DNA of 30,830 nt. Source: an uncultured Rikenellaceae bacterium. GTDB taxonomy: Bacteria; Bacteroidota; Bacteroidia; Bacteroidales; Rikenellaceae. Shown here one piece after another: positions 17,014 to 25,220 of the stretch. Under the pieces are notes generated by a model. It saw only the letters and a list, made by a program, of their open reading frames with translations, had not been told where the DNA came from and did not search any database. The stretch's first letter is position 1; every line of letters begins with the position of its first letter. The stretch is taken from contig CAMRVW010000004.1 of assembly GCA_947054185.1 (NCBI GenBank), positions 1-30,830 on the forward strand, in the 5' to 3' direction. The position numbers and the translations under genes are program-made.

Positions 17014-18351
17014 ATGAATATAACCGGACGCGATAAGATATCCATCGCCACTATAATATTGAGCCTTGCGACCATAACCATCACACTGTTATATCGTCAC
17101 GGCATTTTCGGTGTGGAGGTCGACTTCAACAAGCCGGTCAAAGAGCTCGAGACACGGGTGCCCGAATACCTTTACGGCATCAGGATAGACTCGCTCAACG
17201 TCACTTCAGAGACCGTACAGAGCGGACAGACATTCTCCAAGATACTCGACAGTTACGGTTGCAGTGCCCGCACTATCGACCAGGTGGTGCGCAAGTGCGG
17301 CGGTGTCTTCGACCTGCGTCAGTTGCGCGAGGGTAACCAATACACGGTGCTGACCACCATGGACAGCCTCTCCAAGCTGCAATACATCATATATGAGAGC
17401 TCCATGCGCGACTATATAGTCTTCTGCTTCAAAGACACCATTACCATACATGCGCAACAAAAGCAGATAGAGACACGCCGCCGCATGGCCTCGGCAACCA
17501 TAGAAAGCTCGCTTTGGAACGCTGCCGTCAACGCGGGCATGAACGGCACGGTGGCCATGAACCTGGCCGATGTATATCAGTGGAGCATAGACTTTTACGC
17601 CATACAGCCGGGCGACTCGTTCAAGGTGATATATGACGAACTGTTCATCGACAACAAAAGCGTGGGCGTGGGCACCATATGGGGTGCCATATTCAACCAC
17701 AACGGCAAAAACTATTATGCCATCCGCCACGAATATACCGAAAAAGGCATACGCCAACAGGGTTACTGGGACGAAAAAGGACGCTCGCTCAAAAGCGCTT
17801 TCCTCAAAGCGCCGCTCAAATATTCGCGCATAAGCTCCAAATTTTCAAACTCACGCCTTCACCCCGTGTTGCGCATACGCCGTCCGCACCACGGCGTCGA
17901 CTATGCCGCCCCAAAAGGCACACATGTGCATGCCATATCCAATGGCGTGGTGACCCACAAATATTATGAACGCGGTGGCGGCAACGTGCTCAAGATAAAA
18001 CACTCGCGCGGCTATGTGTCAGGCTATCTGCATCTTAGCGGATATGCAAAAGGCATCAAGAAAGGCTCACAAGTCAAGCAGGGCGACCTTATAGGCTATG
18101 TCGGCAGCACCGGCATATCGACAGGTCCTCACCTCGACTTCCGCATTTGGCACCACGGCCGTCCCATCGACCCTCTCAAAATGACGGATATCAAAGGCGA
18201 AGACATAAGCAAAGCCCAACGCGCCGGTTTCGAGGCAGTCAAAACCAAGATAATGAAAGAACTTGAGGGAGAAGAGTATCACACCCCGTCGGCAGACGCT
18301 CCCAAGGGTCAGATGCCCGACCTGTTCAAAGCGGTTATGATAAATAAATGA
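17014..18351 (+). CDS. M23-family peptidoglycan endopeptidase, membrane-anchored
   Basis: Probable periplasmic cell-wall hydrolase. The 445-aa protein has one N-terminal membrane anchor (residues about 9-27), a LysM-like/OapA-type segment around 65-110 (TVQSGQTFSKILDSYG), a middle domain, and a C-terminal M23 lysostaphin-like domain. The zinc site shows H292xxxD296 in RPHHGVDYAAPKG, but the usual HxH ending reads H373-L-D375-F, with Asp at the position normally held by a His ligand. The glycine-rich GGGNVLKI and GYVGSTGISTGPH are normal. This architecture matches MepM/ShyA-type enzymes that open cross-links during growth. It follows the yitT-like gene by 10 nt; a strong ribosome-binding site for the next gene begins 5 nt after its stop. 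Confidence 0.92.
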   Translation: MNITGRDKISIATIILSLATITITLLYRHGIFGVEVDFNKPVKELETRVPEYLYGIRIDSLNVTSETVQSGQTFSKILDSYGCSARTIDQVVRKCGGVFDLRQLREGNQYTVLTTMDSLSKLQYIIYESSMRDYIVFCFKDTITIHAQQKQIETRRRMASATIESSLWNAAVNAGMNGTVAMNLADVYQWSIDFYAIQPGDSFKVIYDELFIDNKSVGVGTIWGAIFNHNGKNYYAIRHEYTEKGIRQQGYWDEKGRSLKSAFLKAPLKYSRISSKFSNSRLHPVLRIRRPHHGVDYAAPKGTHVHAISNGVVTHKYYERGGGNVLKIKHSRGYVSGYLHLSGYAKGIKKGSQVKQGDLIGYVGSTGISTGPHLDFRIWHHGRPIDPLKMTDIKGEDISKAQRAGFEAVKTKIMKELEGEEYHTPSADAPKGQMPDLFKAVMINK

Positions 18352-18355
18352 TCCG

Positions 18356-18363
18356 AAAGGAGG
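18356..18363 (+). promoter_or_regulatory. Unusually strong Shine-Dalgarno site before the UPF0306-like gene
   Basis: AAAGGAGG, fully complementary to the usual 16S rRNA 3' end, with a 6-nt spacer to ATG 18370. No other gene in the window has such a site, in keeping with the general Bacteroidetes avoidance of Shine-Dalgarno initiation, so it may mark special translational control. Confidence 0.7.
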
Positions 18364-18369
18364 CGAAAG

Positions 18370-18861
18370 ATGAATCAGGACACAGAAACAGACATGGATT
18401 GCATGCCGTCAAACGACATGGATAAAAGAATAGTTGACTTTCTGAGTAAACACCATGTGGCGACCCTCGCCACTTTCAGAAGGGATTATTCGCCCTATTG
18501 CTGTAACATCTTTTACGCTTACGACCCTAAGGAACACACTCTTACCTTCTCGTCCGACTCGGCGACGGCCCATGTGGCACACTTCACACTAAACGACCGC
18601 GTGGCCGCCTCTGTCGTGGTCGAATCTAAGGTGATAGGCATGTTACGCGGCACCCAGCTCACAGGACGCATAATAAAGCCCGAAGACGAAATGCTCAAGG
18701 AGGCCCGCAAACGTTACCTCAAACGCTTCCCCTTCGCTGCCGCCATACCCATCGAATTATGGATTATGGTAATAGAGACGGCCAAACACACCGACAACAG
18801 GCTCGGCTTCGGCAAGAAGCTGATGTGGGACAGATACAGTATTTTTCCGCGGAGCTGGTGA
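18370..18861 (+). CDS. Pyridoxamine-phosphate-oxidase-fold protein (UPF0306/YhbP-like)
   Basis: A 163-aa split-barrel protein of the flavin-binding PNPOx superfamily. The sequence pattern follows E. coli YhbP: HHVATLATFRRDYSPYCCNIFYAYD, SDSATAHVAHFTLNDRVAASVVVESK, GMLRGTQLTGRI and the C-terminal LGFGKKLMWDRYSIF. Relatives are assumed to bind FMN, but their reaction is unknown. Start ATG 18370 is supported by the AAAGGAGG site 6 nt upstream. The stop overlaps the start of a possible 33-codon ORF (TGATG). Confidence 0.85.
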   Translation: MNQDTETDMDCMPSNDMDKRIVDFLSKHHVATLATFRRDYSPYCCNIFYAYDPKEHTLTFSSDSATAHVAHFTLNDRVAASVVVESKVIGMLRGTQLTGRIIKPEDEMLKEARKRYLKRFPFAAAIPIELWIMVIETAKHTDNRLGFGKKLMWDRYSIFPRSW

Positions 18862-18962
18862 TGTCAACACCGCGCCAATGGCTTGAAACGGACGAATGCC
18901 GCCACCTATGCACTCACAGCCAAGAGGTGAACAATATCATGGCAAACCACACGCAAGACTAA
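18861..18962 (+). CDS. Possible 33-aa micro-protein between UPF0306-like and epimerase genes
   Basis: An ATG overlaps the preceding stop (TGATG at 18859-18863) and the frame ends in TAA exactly one base before the next gene's ATG (TAA 18960-18962, ATG 18963). The predicted peptide begins MSTPRQWLETDECRHLC and contains two Cys and two His within eight residues (CRHLCTH). The double junction suggests translational coupling. Against it, the stretch has the A/C-rich composition of other spacers in this part of the window, and I recognise no homologue. Confidence 0.35.
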   Translation: MSTPRQWLETDECRHLCTHSQEVNNIMANHTQD

Positions 18963-19970
18963 ATGACTGAGGCACACTCACATAGAAAAGTGATAATAAC
19001 GGGAGCCACCGGCATGGTGGGCTCGCACTTGGTGTGCCATCTGCTAAAATGCGGCTATCACAACATCACAGTGCTCTCACGCACCAAAGAGTCTCTCGGC
19101 AAGCTGGCCTCGACCATGATGCACTTCGGCCTGGGCGACCTGTACCCCACCCTCGAGTGCCTGATAATGCCGCTCATGTCGCTCGACAACCTCAAAGAGG
19201 CCTTTGCGGGCCACGACCTGCTCTTCAACTGCGCTGCCGACATATCGTTTGCCGGCGGACAAAGCCAGATAACCGCCAACCGCGACATAGCATACGCAAC
19301 GGCACAGGCGGCACTGGAAAGCGGCATAAGCCTGGCCGTGCACGTCAGCTCCATAGCCTCGTTACACGCCAAAGAGGCTCCCGAGCTTACCGACGAAAAC
19401 GACGATTTCGACACCATGGCCGGCAAGTCGTCATACGCGATAAGTAAATTTTTGGCCGAGAACGAATTCTGGAGGGTAAGCCAAGCAGGATTGCCGGTCA
19501 TCGTGGTCAACCCCTCGGTAATCTTGGGTGGCGGACGATGGAACAAAGGCGCCTTGCCGGCCTATGAGGCAATGGTGCGCCGCGGTGTCCCCTCTGTCGC
19601 CGGAGGCACAACAGGATATGTCGCCATCTGCGACGTTGCACGTGCCATGGAACAGCTTAGCCGCACACCCGAAGCCATCGGCAAACGGTTCATACTGTCG
19701 GCCGACAACCTGTCCTTAAACGAGATGTGGCAACTTATTGCCGAGACATTAGACGTAAAAAAACCTATGGTGACACCCATGTTCATGGTGTCGGCACTCT
19801 ATAACATCCTTAAGATAAGCGAACGGTTAGGCATTCGGTCGAGGCTGCAATCGCCTCACGTCGAGTCTCTTCGCCACCGCCACCTCTATGACGGCACCAA
19901 GATATGCCGCCTCTGCGATTTCGAGTACACGCCGTTACGCAAGGCTCTGCCCGACATGCTCGGCTGGTGA
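18963..19970 (+). CDS. NAD(P)-dependent epimerase/dehydratase-family protein (extended SDR)
   Basis: The 335-aa protein has the Rossmann signature T13-G-A-T-G-M-V-G20, an HVSSIAS strand, and the catalytic Y-A-I-S-K (YxxxK) in SSYAISKFLAENEF, followed by VVNPSVILGGG. This is the extended SDR pattern shared by nucleotide-sugar epimerases, dihydroflavonol-reductase-like enzymes and related dehydrogenases. The substrate cannot be inferred; the remote C-terminal half (SERLGIRSRLQSPHVESLRHRHLYDGTK) is typical of the reductase-like group often seen in Bacteroidetes. It is last in the plus-strand run starting with the yitT-like gene, and no clear terminator follows. Confidence 0.88.
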   Translation: MTEAHSHRKVIITGATGMVGSHLVCHLLKCGYHNITVLSRTKESLGKLASTMMHFGLGDLYPTLECLIMPLMSLDNLKEAFAGHDLLFNCAADISFAGGQSQITANRDIAYATAQAALESGISLAVHVSSIASLHAKEAPELTDENDDFDTMAGKSSYAISKFLAENEFWRVSQAGLPVIVVNPSVILGGGRWNKGALPAYEAMVRRGVPSVAGGTTGYVAICDVARAMEQLSRTPEAIGKRFILSADNLSLNEMWQLIAETLDVKKPMVTPMFMVSALYNILKISERLGIRSRLQSPHVESLRHRHLYDGTKICRLCDFEYTPLRKALPDMLGW

Positions 19971-20198
19971 CCCCCGCCTGCGTCCCTGCCGTACCACCCT
20001 GACCCGTCGCGCCACACCATCGCCCCCGCATCACGCCATGCACCCCGGTCGCGCCAACCTATCATCCCCTCGCCAAACCCATCCAATACTCCCGCACCAT
20101 CCTCCCACATCGTGCCCACAACACGCCCCTTACCACTAAAAAACAAAGCCCACAACTCACAACAAGCTGCAGGCCATATAAATGATCCATTCAAGGAA
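19971..20198. other. Intergenic A/C-rich spacer between convergent epimerase and lepA genes
   Basis: 228 nt with hardly any G or T on the plus strand in its first half; on the minus strand this is a run of short G-tracts. I see no gene and no classical hairpin terminator, although the position between converging genes calls for one. Confidence 0.5.
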
Positions 20199-21986
20199 CT
20201 AATCCATCTTAAGCACGGCGAGGAAAGCCTCTTGCGGCACCTCCACATTACCCACCTGGCGCATCCTTTTCTTGCCTTTCTTCTGCTTTTCGAGCAACTT
20301 ACGCTTACGCGATATATCGCCGCCATAACACTTGGCAGTGACATCCTTACGCACGGCCTTGACGGTCTCACGGGCAATTATCTTGGCCCCAATTGCGGCC
20401 TGTATGGCTATGTCAAACTGCTGACGCGGTATCAGCTCCTTGAGCTTCTCGCACATCTTACGCCCGAAATCATAGGCGTGGTCGCGGTGTATGAGCGACG
20501 ACAAGGCGTCGACACCGTCGCCGTTAAGCAATATGTCGAGCTTTGACAACACCGACTGCTTGTACCCCGACGGATGGTAATCGAACGAGGCGTAACCGCG
20601 CGATATGCTCTTGAGCTTGTCGTAAAAGTCGAAGACAATCTCGGCCAACGGCATCTCGAATGTCACCTCCACACGGTCAGTGGTTATGAACGACTGGTTT
20701 TTGAGTGTGCCGCGCTTATCTATGCATAACTTCATGACCGCACCGAGATACTCGGCCTTGGTTATCACCTGAGCCGTTATGTAAGGCTCCTCTATGTAAT
20801 CGATCAGTGTCGGCTCCGGCAATCCGGAGGGGTTATGCACATCTATCACCTCGCCCTTTGTGGTGTGCACCTTGTAAGATACGTTGGGCACGGTGGTTAT
20901 CACATCCATGTCAAACTCGCGATACAGGCGCTCCTGTATTATCTCCATGTGCAACAGGCCGAGAAAGCCGCAACGGAAGCCGAAGCCGAGAGCCAACGAC
21001 GACTCTGGCTCGAATGTCAGCGAGGCATCGTTAAGGCGCAACTTCTCGAGCGAGGCGCGCAGGTCTTCATACTGGTCGGAGTCGGTGGGATATATGCCGG
21101 CAAAGACCATGGGTTTGACCTCCTCGAAACCGGCTATCGCAGTCAGACACGGACGTGCGGTGTGTGTTATGGTGTCGCCCACCTTGACATCTATAGAGTT
21201 TTTGATGCCCGATATGATGTAACCCACATCGCCCGATTTGATCATGTCACGTGGTGTCATCTTAAGCTTAAGCACACCTATCTCGTCGGCGTCATACTCG
21301 CTGCCGGCATTGAAAAACTTGACGTGGTCGCCGCTCTTGATGGTGCCGTTCATAACGCGGAAATAGGCTATGATTCCACGGAACGGATTGAACACCGAGT
21401 CGAATATGAGGGCCTGCAAAGGGGCGTCATCGTCGCCTTCGGGTGCTGGTATGCGCTCCACGATAGCTTCGAGAACGGCCTCGACACCCTCCCCCGTCTT
21501 ACCCGATGCGGCCAGTATCTCATCGCGGCTGCAACCGAGCAGGTCGACAATCTGATCTTTCACCTCGTCGACCATTGCGGCCGCCATGTCTATCTTGTTG
21601 AGCACGGGTATTATCTCCAAGTCGTGCTCGAGCGCAAGATAGAGGTTGGATATGGTCTGCGCCTGTATGCCCTGTGTGGCGTCGACCACCAGCAAGGCAC
21701 CCTCGCACGAGGCAATGGCCCGCGACACCTCGTAAGAGAAGTCGACATGCCCCGGGGTGTCTATCAGGTTGAGCACATAAGGCTCGCCTTTATAGTTATA
21801 GTCCATCTGTATCGCATGGCTCTTGATGGTTATGCCCTTCTCGCGCTCAAGATCCATATCGTCGAGCACCTGAGCCTGAGCCTCGCGCTCCGACACCGTT
21901 TTGGTCACCTCCAACAGACGGTCGGCCAATGTGCTCTTGCCGTGATCGATATGGGCAATGATACAGAAATTTCTTATCCTCTTCAT
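20199..21986 (-). CDS. lepA: Elongation factor 4 (LepA), back-translocating GTPase
   Basis: Ribosomal GTPase related to EF-G, involved in back-translocation or initiation fidelity. The 595-aa protein has AHIDHGKSTLADRL (P-loop), EREKGITIKSHA (switch I), DTPGHVDFSYEVSR (switch II) and NKIDMAAA, EF-G-like domains II, III and V, and the LepA-specific C-terminus (LIHRDHAYDFGRKMCEKLKE ... GAKIIARETVKAVRKDVTAK). Length is normal. It has its own consensus promoter just upstream and ends facing the epimerase gene. Confidence 0.97.
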   Translation of the reverse strand: MKRIRNFCIIAHIDHGKSTLADRLLEVTKTVSEREAQAQVLDDMDLEREKGITIKSHAIQMDYNYKGEPYVLNLIDTPGHVDFSYEVSRAIASCEGALLVVDATQGIQAQTISNLYLALEHDLEIIPVLNKIDMAAAMVDEVKDQIVDLLGCSRDEILAASGKTGEGVEAVLEAIVERIPAPEGDDDAPLQALIFDSVFNPFRGIIAYFRVMNGTIKSGDHVKFFNAGSEYDADEIGVLKLKMTPRDMIKSGDVGYIISGIKNSIDVKVGDTITHTARPCLTAIAGFEEVKPMVFAGIYPTDSDQYEDLRASLEKLRLNDASLTFEPESSLALGFGFRCGFLGLLHMEIIQERLYREFDMDVITTVPNVSYKVHTTKGEVIDVHNPSGLPEPTLIDYIEEPYITAQVITKAEYLGAVMKLCIDKRGTLKNQSFITTDRVEVTFEMPLAEIVFDFYDKLKSISRGYASFDYHPSGYKQSVLSKLDILLNGDGVDALSSLIHRDHAYDFGRKMCEKLKELIPRQQFDIAIQAAIGAKIIARETVKAVRKDVTAKCYGGDISRKRKLLEKQKKGKKRMRQVGNVEVPQEAFLAVLKMD

Positions 21987-22003
21987 TCTATGAAATTAAA
22001 ATG

Positions 22004-22035
22004 CAAAAATACGATTATCCGCCAAGACAAACAAA
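22004..22035 (-). promoter_or_regulatory. Bacteroidetes-type promoter for lepA
   Basis: On the minus strand, TTTG (22032-22035), a 20-nt spacer and a perfect TATTTTTG (22004-22011). A second TTTG at 22028-22031 would give a 16-nt spacer. The start would lie near 21997, only about 11 nt before the ATG. Confidence 0.75.
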
Positions 22036-22159
22036 TAAATCTGCCTCACCCCGAAATACCCGCTTACACAAGACATCCCCCCTCGCATAAAGCCGCCGGC
22101 ACTCACCCGAAGACGCCCATACCCCAATCAGCCCCTTCACAAGACCACCGCAAATGCCG

Positions 22160-22885
22160 TCAAACCACAATGTTGAACAGCTCGTCCACATAAGGCACCA
22201 CCTGCGAGACATTCTCTTGCAGACAATAGGCCACATCGTTCTGCAACCCTCTGTCCATTATGTAATTATAATGCATGCAATATTTGAGACCCTCTCTCAG
22301 GTCGTGCCTATAGAGGACATACACGTCGCGCATGGTACGGGCAATGTCAGACAGGAAGAGGTCGGGCTGCGCCCGGAGCATCAGATCGGCAATCATACCC
22401 GCACACAAAGCGTCCTCGAGGGTATAGTTATCTTCACGCCCCGAGCACACCAACACCACATCACGACCATCCAAGGCCACACGCTCGGCCACTGCGCGCG
22501 CATTGAGCACGGCTCCTATATATATACGATGGGCGGCTCTGGCATTGTTAATGGCGCGAGTGCCGTTGGTTGTGGTAAATATCACCGTTGCACCCTTGAC
22601 ATCGGGCCCTGTGTATGACTCCGGAGAATTGCCCTTGTCAAACCCCTCCACGCGCACCGTGTTACGCTCGCCACCTATCAAGGCACATTGACCTCTCTGG
22701 GCAAGCGATTTGCGCATGCGGAACGCCTCTTCGACATTCACAACGGGTATCATGCGCGCCACCCCGGCACCCATTGCCGCCACAATGACAGAAGTGGCCC
22801 TGAACACATCTATCACGACACAATTTTTATGCAACACACGCTCAGGCGTGACATCTGCCGCAGATATACATGCGTCGATTCTCAT
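22160..22885 (-). CDS. comB: 2-phosphosulfolactate phosphatase-family protein (ComB-like)
   Basis: ComB dephosphorylates 2-phosphosulfolactate in coenzyme M synthesis in methanogens; bacterial members are common but mostly uncharacterised. The 241-aa protein fits: CVVIDVFRATSVIVAAMGAG (D26, R29), GGERN, GFDKGNSPESY, IFTTTNGTRAI and VVLVCSGREDNYTLEDALCAG. Length is typical. It lies between lepA and lepB but with gaps of 173 and 203 nt, so it is probably transcribed on its own; no consensus promoter was found. The family is secure, but activity on phosphosulfolactate in this organism is inferred only. Confidence 0.85.
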   Translation of the reverse strand: MRIDACISAADVTPERVLHKNCVVIDVFRATSVIVAAMGAGVARMIPVVNVEEAFRMRKSLAQRGQCALIGGERNTVRVEGFDKGNSPESYTGPDVKGATVIFTTTNGTRAINNARAAHRIYIGAVLNARAVAERVALDGRDVVLVCSGREDNYTLEDALCAGMIADLMLRAQPDLFLSDIARTMRDVYVLYRHDLREGLKYCMHYNYIMDRGLQNDVAYCLQENVSQVVPYVDELFNIVV

Positions 22886-23088
22886 TGGTTACCATCCGTT
22901 TTTTATACAAACAACCACCCCACCTAACACCACCCACCGCCACACACCTCCCATTCAAAAAAGCCGCCCCTGAAAACAACATCCATCTTCAGACAGCCCG
23001 CCACAAGCCGACAACAGCCGCTAAACCACGGCTCCCCACCATCAAAAGCCTCAGTCTCACACTCTTCCCGACACGACGCCCTTCCCCG

Positions 23089-24432
23089 TCACTTTATACG
23101 CGTAAACATACGGTTAAAGCGTATGTTGGCAGGGAAACTCTTGTCCTTGTCGGTACTGAACAATATGAACCAGGCGCGCCCCACCACATGATCTTCGGGC
23201 ACGAAACCGAAATACCTCGAATCCAACGACTGATGGCGGTTATCGCCCATCATGAAATAGTAATTCATCTTAAAGGTGTACGAATCGGCCTTCTGTCCGT
23301 TTATGTATATATCGCCACCACGCACCTGCAAGTCATTGCCTTCGTAATTCCTTATCACTCTGCAATATAAAGGAAGATTGTCTAGGTCTAAAGCTATGGT
23401 GACACCCTTTTGCGGCACCCACAACGGACCGAAGTTGTCGACCGACCAACGATAACGAGTTGTGTCGTGGGGGAATATGTCGGGGTCAACCTCTTTCATA
23501 ACCGCACGCCTGACCGTCTCGGCACGTCCAGAGGCCACAAGATCATCATACTGCCCGCGATAAAGAGGCACTTGCCACACCTTGTAAAAATCGTTATACC
23601 CTATCTCGTCGCGCCTCACACCCAGCGACATGAAATAGTCGAGGTTAAGGCTTTTGCCCGTCACATTGTAAAATACTTCGGCATAAGGCTCTAACGCCAC
23701 ACTGTCGCCGTTGACGAACAGATTGCCGTCACGCAACTGCAACGTGTCGCCATGTATGGCCACCGCCCGCTTGATGTAATTGTCGCGTTTGTCGACAGGA
23801 TGCACCATTATGTCGCTCTGACGCAACACCTCACGGCGGCCATATATGCGCTCGAGCTGATAGAAGTTACTCTGCGGCGATATGAGCGCCACCGTGTCGC
23901 CCTCGGGGTTGTTGAATACCACCACATCGCCTCTTTCGAGCGTATCGAGCCCGCGCAATCTTTTATAGGGACGCCTTATCCACTCGAGATAAGACTTTTT
24001 TGTGTGGTCAAACGGGCTTACGTTGTGTATGAAAGGCATCGCCAGCGGCGTATTTGGCATCTTGGGCCCGTATGCCACCTTGCTGACCCCGAGGCAGTCG
24101 CCTATAAGCAGCGTCTTCTCCATAGAGCCTGTGGGAATGACATACATCTCGACGAAATATGTGCGTATGAGCGTGGCGGCCACAACGGCAAACACAATGG
24201 CCTCAACCCACCCCATCACCGAACGATAGGCGCCATTGTCACGCTTTCGCTCGAGATGCCGTCTCCAGAACAGACGGTAAAGGTTGCGCGATATGTATAT
24301 GTCGAATATGACCAAAAGGCCGAGCAGCATCCACGGCGAACGCCCCCACACCACAAACCACAACACATATATCAGCGACACGACAGAAAATCGCACCCAT
24401 CTGTTTCTGTAAACCTCCTGCAACTTACTCAT
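23089..24432 (-). CDS. lepB: Signal peptidase I, long Bacteroidetes form
   Basis: Inner-membrane serine protease that removes signal peptides from exported proteins. The 447-aa protein has three N-terminal hydrophobic segments (about 15-30, 34-48 and 73-92), the catalytic serine S103 in VIPTGSMEKTLLIGD and the catalytic lysine K221 in DNYIKRAVAIHGDTL, then the box E-like MGDNRHQSLDSRYFGFVPEDHVVGRAW near the end. The protein is longer than E. coli-type enzymes because of a large insertion between the lysine region and the C-terminal box, which is typical of this phylum. It starts 21 nt after dapB ends and likely shares its transcript. Confidence 0.95.
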   Translation of the reverse strand: MSKLQEVYRNRWVRFSVVSLIYVLWFVVWGRSPWMLLGLLVIFDIYISRNLYRLFWRRHLERKRDNGAYRSVMGWVEAIVFAVVAATLIRTYFVEMYVIPTGSMEKTLLIGDCLGVSKVAYGPKMPNTPLAMPFIHNVSPFDHTKKSYLEWIRRPYKRLRGLDTLERGDVVVFNNPEGDTVALISPQSNFYQLERIYGRREVLRQSDIMVHPVDKRDNYIKRAVAIHGDTLQLRDGNLFVNGDSVALEPYAEVFYNVTGKSLNLDYFMSLGVRRDEIGYNDFYKVWQVPLYRGQYDDLVASGRAETVRRAVMKEVDPDIFPHDTTRYRWSVDNFGPLWVPQKGVTIALDLDNLPLYCRVIRNYEGNDLQVRGGDIYINGQKADSYTFKMNYYFMMGDNRHQSLDSRYFGFVPEDHVVGRAWFILFSTDKDKSFPANIRFNRMFTRIK

Positions 24433-24453
24433 AACAACCGCTGGTAAAAACCG

Positions 24454-25170
24454 TTAAAACTCCATCAGGTCATCCATTCCGAACACCCCTTTTTTGCCGG
24501 CCAGAAACTCCGCCGCCAGCACCGCACCCAGGGCGAAACCCTCTCGTCCCTTGGCCATGTGCTCCATGCGTATCGAGTCGACAGGGCTTTCCCATGTCAC
24601 GGTGTGCGTACCCGGAACAATGCTCCGGCGTATGCCTAAAACCTCCAACTCGTCGGGCTCCGTGGTGGTGTGACCCACCCACCGGCTCTTGCGGTCAACC
24701 GACTCCAACACACCCTCGGCAAGCGTCACCGCCGTGCCGCTGGGAGAGTCTTTCTTGGCCGTGTGATGCACCTCCTCTATGGTGACGTCATATTGGGGAT
24801 AGGCATTCATCATGCGTGCGAGCATGCGGTTTATGCGGAAAAACAGGTTGACCCCTATGCTGTAATTAGAGGCGTAAAAAAGAGCCGACCCGCACTCCCG
24901 GCACACCTGCACGGCCTGGTCAAAACGGTCGAGCCATGCCGTTGTGCCGCACACCACTGGCACCCCGGCCCGCATGGACTTCACCACATTGTCAAAGGCC
25001 GTGTCGGGAGTGGAAAACTCAATGGCCACATCTATGCCGCGCATCTTGTCGGCGCATATATCACAGGCGTTGTCGGCATCTATTATCAGCGACACGTCAT
25101 GCCCGCGCTCTATCAATATACGCTCTATGGCATGACCCATTTTGCCGTATCCTATAAGTGCAATATTCAT
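24454..25170 (-). CDS. dapB: 4-hydroxy-tetrahydrodipicolinate reductase
   Basis: NAD(P)H-dependent step in lysine and diaminopimelate synthesis. The 238-aa protein has the Rossmann motif GYGKMGHA (residues 7-14), the catalytic signature E-VHHTAKKDSPSGTA with two histidines and the lysine, and SNYSIGVNLFFRINRML. The start is set at ATG 25170, where the protein begins MNIALIGYGKMG; an upstream in-frame start at 25248 would run through the divergent promoter and into truA. lepB follows by 21 nt. Confidence 0.96.
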   Translation of the reverse strand: MNIALIGYGKMGHAIERILIERGHDVSLIIDADNACDICADKMRGIDVAIEFSTPDTAFDNVVKSMRAGVPVVCGTTAWLDRFDQAVQVCRECGSALFYASNYSIGVNLFFRINRMLARMMNAYPQYDVTIEEVHHTAKKDSPSGTAVTLAEGVLESVDRKSRWVGHTTTEPDELEVLGIRRSIVPGTHTVTWESPVDSIRMEHMAKGREGFALGAVLAAEFLAGKKGVFGMDDLMEF

Positions 25171-25190
25171 AATTTTATCAAAAAAATTTA

Positions 25191-25206
25191 TACCTTTGCA
25201 AAGGTA
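25191..25206. promoter_or_regulatory. Palindromic bidirectional -7 element between dapB and truA
   Basis: TACCTTTG|CAAAGGTA is a perfect 16-bp palindrome, so each strand presents a TAnnTTTG -7 box in the 50-nt divergent gap. Predicted leaders are about 17 nt for truA and 22 nt for dapB, matching other promoters in the window. Neither side has a clear TTTG at -33. Confidence 0.65.
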
Positions 25207-25220
25207 ATAAAAATCCCACG

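Noticed and set aside
20835..22193. 452-codon plus-strand ORF opposite lepA
   Set aside because: It is antisense to the complete lepA gene, has no recognisable domain, and runs through the lepA promoter.
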